Part shown: in pieces, positions 59,913 to 64,000 of the stretch
How positions within the stretch are numbered: position 1 is the first letter of the stretch
Layout of the letters: each line of letters starts with the position of its first letter
Source: Desulfovibrio sp. JC010
GTDB lineage: Bacteria > Desulfobacterota > Desulfovibrionia > Desulfovibrionales > Desulfovibrionaceae
Assembly (NCBI RefSeq): GCF_010470675.1
Contig: NZ_VOIQ01000005.1
Location: 1-64,000 of the forward strand
DNA length: 64,000 nt
Direction of reading: 5' to 3'
Notes under the pieces: generated by a model
What the model was told of the DNA's origin: nothing
What the model saw: the letters and a program-made list of their open reading frames with translations, nothing else
Database searches by the model: none
Made by a program: the position numbers and the translations under genes

Positions 59913-60280
59913 CCAGTTGATGTCGCTCTGAAAAAGAGTTCAGGGTAGATGTCTGCAAGAGGTTGATGTAGCCTTCAGGTCTAGTATGTTTCCTGCCTCC
60001 GGCGACTGTAGGGGTTTCCGGAAGAGAGTTTGAAAGCTTCGCCTGATAAAGTTGGATGACGATTCAACCACAACAGCAGCTTGCAAGAGTTACTTTGACA
60101 CAACACAGGGAGAAGCCCGCATCTCTCCCTGAGTATGATGGACATCACTTTTGATCACATAAAAATTTCAAATGTGCGGAGACGTTCCGGACGCTTGGTT
60201 TTTAACGATCAGCTTAGTAAAACACCTTCCGTTTCCATTCCTTAAAGCATAGGCCCCTCCCCCACCGGAGGGGCTTTTGT
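59913..60280 (+). ncRNA. Candidate small RNA or short mRNA
   Basis: Bounded by the promoter at 59878 and the terminator at 60253-60280. About 370 bases with several hairpins and no conserved protein. No match to 6S, tmRNA, RNase P or SRP landmarks was seen. A 32-codon ORF (ATG at 60056, starting MTIQPQQQLARV) with only a weak ribosome site lies inside. Confidence 0.45.
59995..60043 (-). repeat. Dispersed repeat, degenerate copy R9
   Basis: GCCTCCGGCG at one end and GCTTCGCC at the other, only 49 bases apart, with the central hairpin lost. It lies inside the candidate small RNA. Confidence 0.55.
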
Positions 60281-60282
60281 TC
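60253..60282 (+). terminator. Terminator in the Usp-TetR gap
   Basis: Stem GCCCCTCC/GGAGGGGC with a 6-base loop, then TTTTGTTCTTT. No protein gene ends before it, which implies a non-coding or very short transcript. Confidence 0.85.
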
Positions 60283-60450
60283 TTTACGGCAAAGGTGAGT
60301 GGGTATGAGTTCTTTGGAGAAGGGATTCAATATTTATAAGGGCTGCAGTTAGATGTGTGATCACTTTCAGATTGACCTTTGCTTGATTTTACGTGTAAAG
60401 ATTTTTTTGTGTCGATAAATTTCAACAAATTGAAATAACGAGACTTTATA

Positions 60451-61023
60451 ATGACCAAAAAGGATACAGTTTTAAAGGCGGCCAAGGAGCTTTTCGGTGA
60501 GCTGGGATACAGCGGCACCACCTTTAAGAAGATCGCAGACCGTGCCGGAGTGGCTGTGGGGCTGCTTTCCCATCATTACGGGAACAAGGAAAAGCTTTTT
60601 CGTGCTGCAGGTTTTGATGTTGCTGAACGTTTGACTCAGGCATTGCAGGATGAGGTCGTGCAGGCTGAAAACGGTTTTGATGCTGTTTGCAGGTTTGCGC
60701 GCCGCTATCTTGAGTTTTCCGTTGACCCTGATGAGGACTTTCTGGTGCTGATCAGGTGTTCGCCGTACAGTGATCTGAAAACCGGGGAAGACAGGGACGC
60801 CATGGTCCATAAATTCGTCCAGATTCCCGTATTGCTTGAAAACTGTGTCGCCCGGGGAGTGCGCGACGGTTCAATTCCCAATCTGCCTGTTTCTGAAACT
60901 GCATCTGTTGTGCTTTGCAACCTTGTCGGCGCGGTCAGAACCAACCTGCTTACCCCTTACAGCCCGCCCAGCCTGTATAAGGAAATTTTGAATTTTATCA
61001 GCAGGGCGTTGAAAGCGTCATAA
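60451..61023 (+). CDS. TetR family transcriptional regulator
   Basis: Product of 190 residues. The N-terminal DNA-binding domain has AAKELFGELGYSGTTFKKIA and DRAGVAVGLLSHHYGNKEKL (recognition helix with the family YxNKExL end). The C-terminal part is helical and ligand-binding. Ligand and target are unknown; no efflux or metabolic gene is directly attached. The ribosome site is weak. A terminator follows at 61052. Confidence 0.92.
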   Translation: MTKKDTVLKAAKELFGELGYSGTTFKKIADRAGVAVGLLSHHYGNKEKLFRAAGFDVAERLTQALQDEVVQAENGFDAVCRFARRYLEFSVDPDEDFLVLIRCSPYSDLKTGEDRDAMVHKFVQIPVLLENCVARGVRDGSIPNLPVSETASVVLCNLVGAVRTNLLTPYSPPSLYKEILNFISRALKAS

Positions 61024-61051
61024 TTTCCGGTCATATAATTTTGGTTTTATT

Positions 61052-61088
61052 ACCCCGGACGGCTTCTGGCTGTCCGGGGTATATTTTT
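61052..61088 (+). terminator. Terminator of the TetR gene
   Basis: ACCCCGGAC/GTCCGGGGT stem with an 11-base loop, followed by ATATTTTT. Confidence 0.85.
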
Positions 61089-61202
61089 GGTATTTGCCGG
61101 AAATTCTGGACAAAAGTGTGTTGTAGTGGTCTATTATAAACTGTGGATTATTATAGAATGGGGTAGGGTTTAAACATTCTGTTGAATAAGGGAGTTGCTG
61201 GC

Positions 61203-63287
61203 GTGGTTGCAGAGAAGGGTTCCGGGCTGAAAATTTTTCTTTTGCTGCTGTGGATCAGTTGTTTTCTTGCAGTGAAGCCTGTGTTTGCTGAGAGTATTCT
61301 GGCTGAGGGGGACAGTAATTATCCTCCTTATGAATATCTGGAAGACGGCGTTCCCAAAGGATTCAATATTGATGTGCTTCGCGCGGTTGCCAAAGCTTCC
61401 GATCTTGACCTCAGCATTAATCTCCGGCCTTGGGGAGAGGTTATGGAGAACCTTGAAAAAGGGGCCAATGACGTAGTCACCGGTATGTTTTTAACTCCTG
61501 CCCGGACTGAATTATTCGGTTTTTCAATCCCTCATAACATTGTTTCCCACACAATTTTTGTCCGTGAAGGTTCCGATATTAAGCGTCTTGAAGATCTGCA
61601 TGGCAAGGAAATTCTGGTCCAGCGCAGTGACATAATGCATGAATACGCGCTGGAGCATTATCCCGATTCCATAATTGTTCCTGTGCCGGATCAGGGGCTT
61701 GCTTTGAAGATATTGTCATCCGGCAAGCATGATGCCGCTTTGCTGGGTAAAATGCAGAACCTGTTCCGGGCAGCCGAGTCAGGCATTGGAAATCTAAAGA
61801 CGACAGGGGCTGATTTTGCTTTCGGGAAATATTGTTTTGCCGTTCGCAAAGAGGATGAGGAACTGCTCGGCAGGTTGAATGAAGGATTGAACCTGATCAA
61901 AAAATCAGGTGAATATGATAAGATTTACGAAAAGTGGTTCGGGGTTTTTGAGCGCAAAACCCTTTATGACCGGATAATTCATTATGCGGTCATTGTGTTG
62001 GGGCCATTGCTGGGCTTTCTGGTTGCTTTTATGCTTTGGGTATGGTTGTTGCGCCACAAGGTAAGGCAGAAGACTGAGTTGCTGCGTGCGGAACTTCACG
62101 AACGCCAAAAGGCGGAACAGAATCTGCAGAAAGTTCAACTATATCTTTCAAGTATAATTAATTCCATGCCTTCAGCCATAATCGGGGTGGATAATGAATG
62201 CCGTATCAATCAATGGAATATTGAAACGGAAAAGGTGTACGGTTTGCGGCGTGACGAGGTGCTCGGCAAATTGTTGGAACAGGTCCTGCCGGAGTTGTCC
62301 GGCGAAGTGAAGCGGGTTCATAATGCTTTGAAAACAGGACGGCAGGAGGTTGATCCGCTGGTTCGCCGTTACGTTGACAAGCGGGTAAAGTATGAGAGCG
62401 TAACAATTTACCCACTGGCCGAGTCCGGAGTGGAAGGGGCGGTTATCAGGATTGATGATATTACTGACCGTATGAATTTCGAACAGATGGTTATGCAGAA
62501 CGAAAAGATGCTCTCGGTTGGCGGACTTGCGGCCGGAATGGCCCACGAAATCAACAATCCACTGGCAATTATTGTCGGTAATGCCCAGAATATCGCCAGA
62601 CATGCATCGCATGATTTGAAGCGTAATGAACTTTTGGCTCAGGAATGCGGGACGAATATGGATGTCATCCATGAATATATGGAAAAACGCGGCATTCTTT
62701 ATAGGATTGACGGCATTCTTGAAGCCGGGGGCCGGGCAGCGAAGATCGTATCCAATATGCTTAGTTTCAGCCGGAAAAGTGATAAAGTAAAAGGGTGTCA
62801 CAGCCTGCCGGAGCTGCTTGATACGACAGTTGATCTGGTTTCCAGCAGCTACAGTTTGAAAGAAAAATACGATTTCAAGCAGATTGAGATTATCCGTGAG
62901 TTTGAAAAGGGAGTTCCTGATGTCTGGTGCGAGAATAATGAAATTCAGCAGGTCTTTTTGAACTTGATCCGTAATGGGGCGGAAGCTGCACAGACTAAAC
63001 AGTACGGGGATGTGCGTCCGCACATGATTTTACGCGTTAAGCAGGCGGGAGAGATGGTCCGGGTGGAAATTGAAGATAACGGTCCCGGTATGGAAGAGGA
63101 TGTAAGTAAACGTATTTTTGAGCCTTTTTATACCACAAAAGAAGTGGGTAAAGGTACCGGTCTGGGACTTTCTGTGTCGTATTTTATTGTTGCCGAGCAT
63201 CATGGCGGAACCATGGAAGTTGATTCCATGCCCGGCGAATGGACCCGTTTTATAATTCAATTGCCCATAGAAGAGACAAAATGCTGA
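61203..63287 (+). CDS. Sensor histidine kinase with built-in solute-binding domain and PAS
   Basis: Product of 694 residues. A signal/membrane segment is followed by a family-3 solute-binding domain (about 30-255; YPPYEYLEDGVPKGFNIDVL, then EKGANDVVTGMFLTPAR), a membrane segment (about 268-290), a PAS domain (about 315-430), a HisKA domain with the His in AAGMAHEINNPLAIIVG and an ATPase domain (NLIRNGAEAAQ, IEDNGPGMEED, GKGTGLGLSVS). It resembles BvgS/EvgS-type sensors but lacks receiver and phosphotransfer domains, and no response regulator is adjacent. GTG start with AGGGAG eight bases upstream. The next gene begins 18 bases on. Confidence 0.92.
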   Translation: MVAEKGSGLKIFLLLLWISCFLAVKPVFAESILAEGDSNYPPYEYLEDGVPKGFNIDVLRAVAKASDLDLSINLRPWGEVMENLEKGANDVVTGMFLTPARTELFGFSIPHNIVSHTIFVREGSDIKRLEDLHGKEILVQRSDIMHEYALEHYPDSIIVPVPDQGLALKILSSGKHDAALLGKMQNLFRAAESGIGNLKTTGADFAFGKYCFAVRKEDEELLGRLNEGLNLIKKSGEYDKIYEKWFGVFERKTLYDRIIHYAVIVLGPLLGFLVAFMLWVWLLRHKVRQKTELLRAELHERQKAEQNLQKVQLYLSSIINSMPSAIIGVDNECRINQWNIETEKVYGLRRDEVLGKLLEQVLPELSGEVKRVHNALKTGRQEVDPLVRRYVDKRVKYESVTIYPLAESGVEGAVIRIDDITDRMNFEQMVMQNEKMLSVGGLAAGMAHEINNPLAIIVGNAQNIARHASHDLKRNELLAQECGTNMDVIHEYMEKRGILYRIDGILEAGGRAAKIVSNMLSFSRKSDKVKGCHSLPELLDTTVDLVSSSYSLKEKYDFKQIEIIREFEKGVPDVWCENNEIQQVFLNLIRNGAEAAQTKQYGDVRPHMILRVKQAGEMVRVEIEDNGPGMEEDVSKRIFEPFYTTKEVGKGTGLGLSVSYFIVAEHHGGTMEVDSMPGEWTRFIIQLPIEETKC

Positions 63288-63305
63288 TTTCGGCAAGGGG
63301 GGACC

Positions 63306-64000
63306 ATGCGAGTTGTGATTACCGGAGGTACCGGATTTATAGGAAAAAGTTTGAGCCGGAAGCTGGCTTCAAAGGGATATCAGGTTGTCTGTCTGACCCG
63401 TTCCAGCCGTCCTTCTGATATTTCCGGGGTCCGTAATGTTGTCTGGGATGGAGAGAGTTCGGCTGGTTGGCTTGAACATGCAGATGGAGCAACAGCCATC
63501 GTCAATCTCGCCGGGGACAATATCGCTTCCGGACGCTGGACTGCTGCCAAAAAGAAAAGGATTCTTGACAGCCGGGTCAATGCCGGACGGGCGGTCAGTG
63601 AAGCCGTTGCCAAGGCAAAAGTTAAGCCGCAGGTGGTGATTCAAGGGTCGGCCATCGGCTACTACGGTGACTGCGGCCCTGAACCGGTTAATGAAAAATC
63701 AGCCAGAGGCGATCTGTTTCTTTCTGATGTGGTGGAAAAATGGGAAGCCAGCACAGATCCGGTGGAGGAGCACGGTGTGCGGCGGGCAATTGTCCGTACC
63801 GCAATGGTGCTGGGCAGCGGCGGCGCGCTGGCAAAGATGCTCGGTCCATTTAAGAGCGGGCTGGGCAGCTATCTGGGGCAGGGACACCATGGTGTTTCGT
63901 GGATTCATCTTGAAGATGAAGTCCGGGCTATAATTTTCCTGATTGAAAATGAGAAATGCAGCGGGATATTCAATCTCAGCTCAATCCATCCGGTAACATT
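63306..64000 (+). CDS. TIGR01777-type NAD-dependent epimerase (partial, cut by window edge)
   Basis: At least 231 residues, open at the right edge. N-terminal VVITGGTGFIGKSLSRKL is the dinucleotide-binding loop; IVNLAGDNIASGRWTAAKK near 65, QGSAIGYYGDCG near 115 and VRTAMVLGSGGALAKML near 163 are typical of the TIGR01777/SDR39U1 (YfcH) group, about 300 residues when complete. These proteins lack a proven reaction. AAGGGGGG lies before the ATG. Probably co-transcribed with the sensor kinase. Confidence 0.92.
   Translation, partial: MRVVITGGTGFIGKSLSRKLASKGYQVVCLTRSSRPSDISGVRNVVWDGESSAGWLEHADGATAIVNLAGDNIASGRWTAAKKKRILDSRVNAGRAVSEAVAKAKVKPQVVIQGSAIGYYGDCGPEPVNEKSARGDLFLSDVVEKWEASTDPVEEHGVRRAIVRTAMVLGSGGALAKMLGPFKSGLGSYLGQGHHGVSWIHLEDEVRAIIFLIENEKCSGIFNLSSIHPVT

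Larger units (their letters stand above)
59623..60450. other. Large intergenic region with probable small-RNA locus
   Basis: An 828-base gap between the Usp and TetR genes. It holds a consensus promoter at 59878, a degenerate repeat copy R9, a possible 32-residue ORF (60056-60154), a hairpin CAGGGAGA/TCTCCCTG (about 60104-60131) and a clear terminator at 60253. The flanks are AT-rich. Confidence 0.6.

Noticed and set aside
192-60043. CRISPR array
   Set aside because: The repeats found are kilobases apart and hairpin-forming, with no regular spacers and no cas genes.
1-64000. tRNA, rRNA, tmRNA, RNase P and SRP genes
   Set aside because: No characteristic sequences were noticed by reading; a covariance search was not possible.

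Overview
The window reads as chromosome of a marine, sulfate-reducing deltaproteobacterium of the Desulfovibrio group (Maridesulfovibrio-like). This is an inference from gene content and architecture: two Na+/H+ antiporters (NhaB, NhaC), a DUF169 protein, a TauE/SafE permease next to a degenerate PEP/pyruvate-binding protein, a fused AccA-AccD carboxyltransferase, HpnA, and GC content near 50 percent. No rRNA, tRNA, CRISPR array, prophage or insertion sequence was found. About 50 protein genes are supported, and the right-edge gene is cut off.

Layout. 1-8 kb: nhaB, a small acidic membrane protein with an exported coiled-coil protein, a PTS EIIC-EAL fusion, a YciI protein, a STAS protein, yajQ and a small hypothetical. 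8.5-20 kb: a dense same-strand run of eight exported, lipidated or membrane-anchored proteins (CsgG/FlgT/LPP20-like domains, TPR, SLH-like and beta-helix lipoproteins, an AsmA-like protein, a SpoIID-like protein). It looks like an uncharacterised envelope assembly. 20-27 kb: a minus-strand group with a PEP/pyruvate-binding protein, sensor kinase, PhnD-like binding protein, small membrane protein and TauE/SafE permease. 27-35 kb: DUF169, a MarR regulator with twin operators, an exported YciI-like protein, a metallo-hydrolase, cstA, hpnA and a medium-chain dehydrogenase. 35-42 kb: a chemoreceptor, a solute-binding protein, NhaC, thiC and a hemolysin III family protein. 42-50 kb: thiL-helicase, an alkaline-phosphatase-fold hydrolase, a DUF2156-MATE pair and a ModE-like regulator. 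50-64 kb: an Asn-rich secreted protein, accC-accAD, a TPR lipoprotein, umuDC, a DHH phosphoesterase, a universal stress protein, a probable small-RNA locus, a TetR regulator, a solute-binding sensor kinase and a TIGR01777 epimerase.

Themes across the window. Nine copies of a dispersed intergenic element (GCGAAGC, then AAAAGGTTTTGGGATTCTT, a long hairpin, then CCGCCGGAGGC) lie between genes. The hairpin covaries between copies, and the GGAGG end supplies the ribosome binding site of two genes. Sensing is prominent: an EIIC-EAL protein, two sensor kinases without an adjacent response regulator, one chemoreceptor and three solute-binding modules. Both ThiC and the carboxylase proteins carry unusual metal-binding or active-site motifs.
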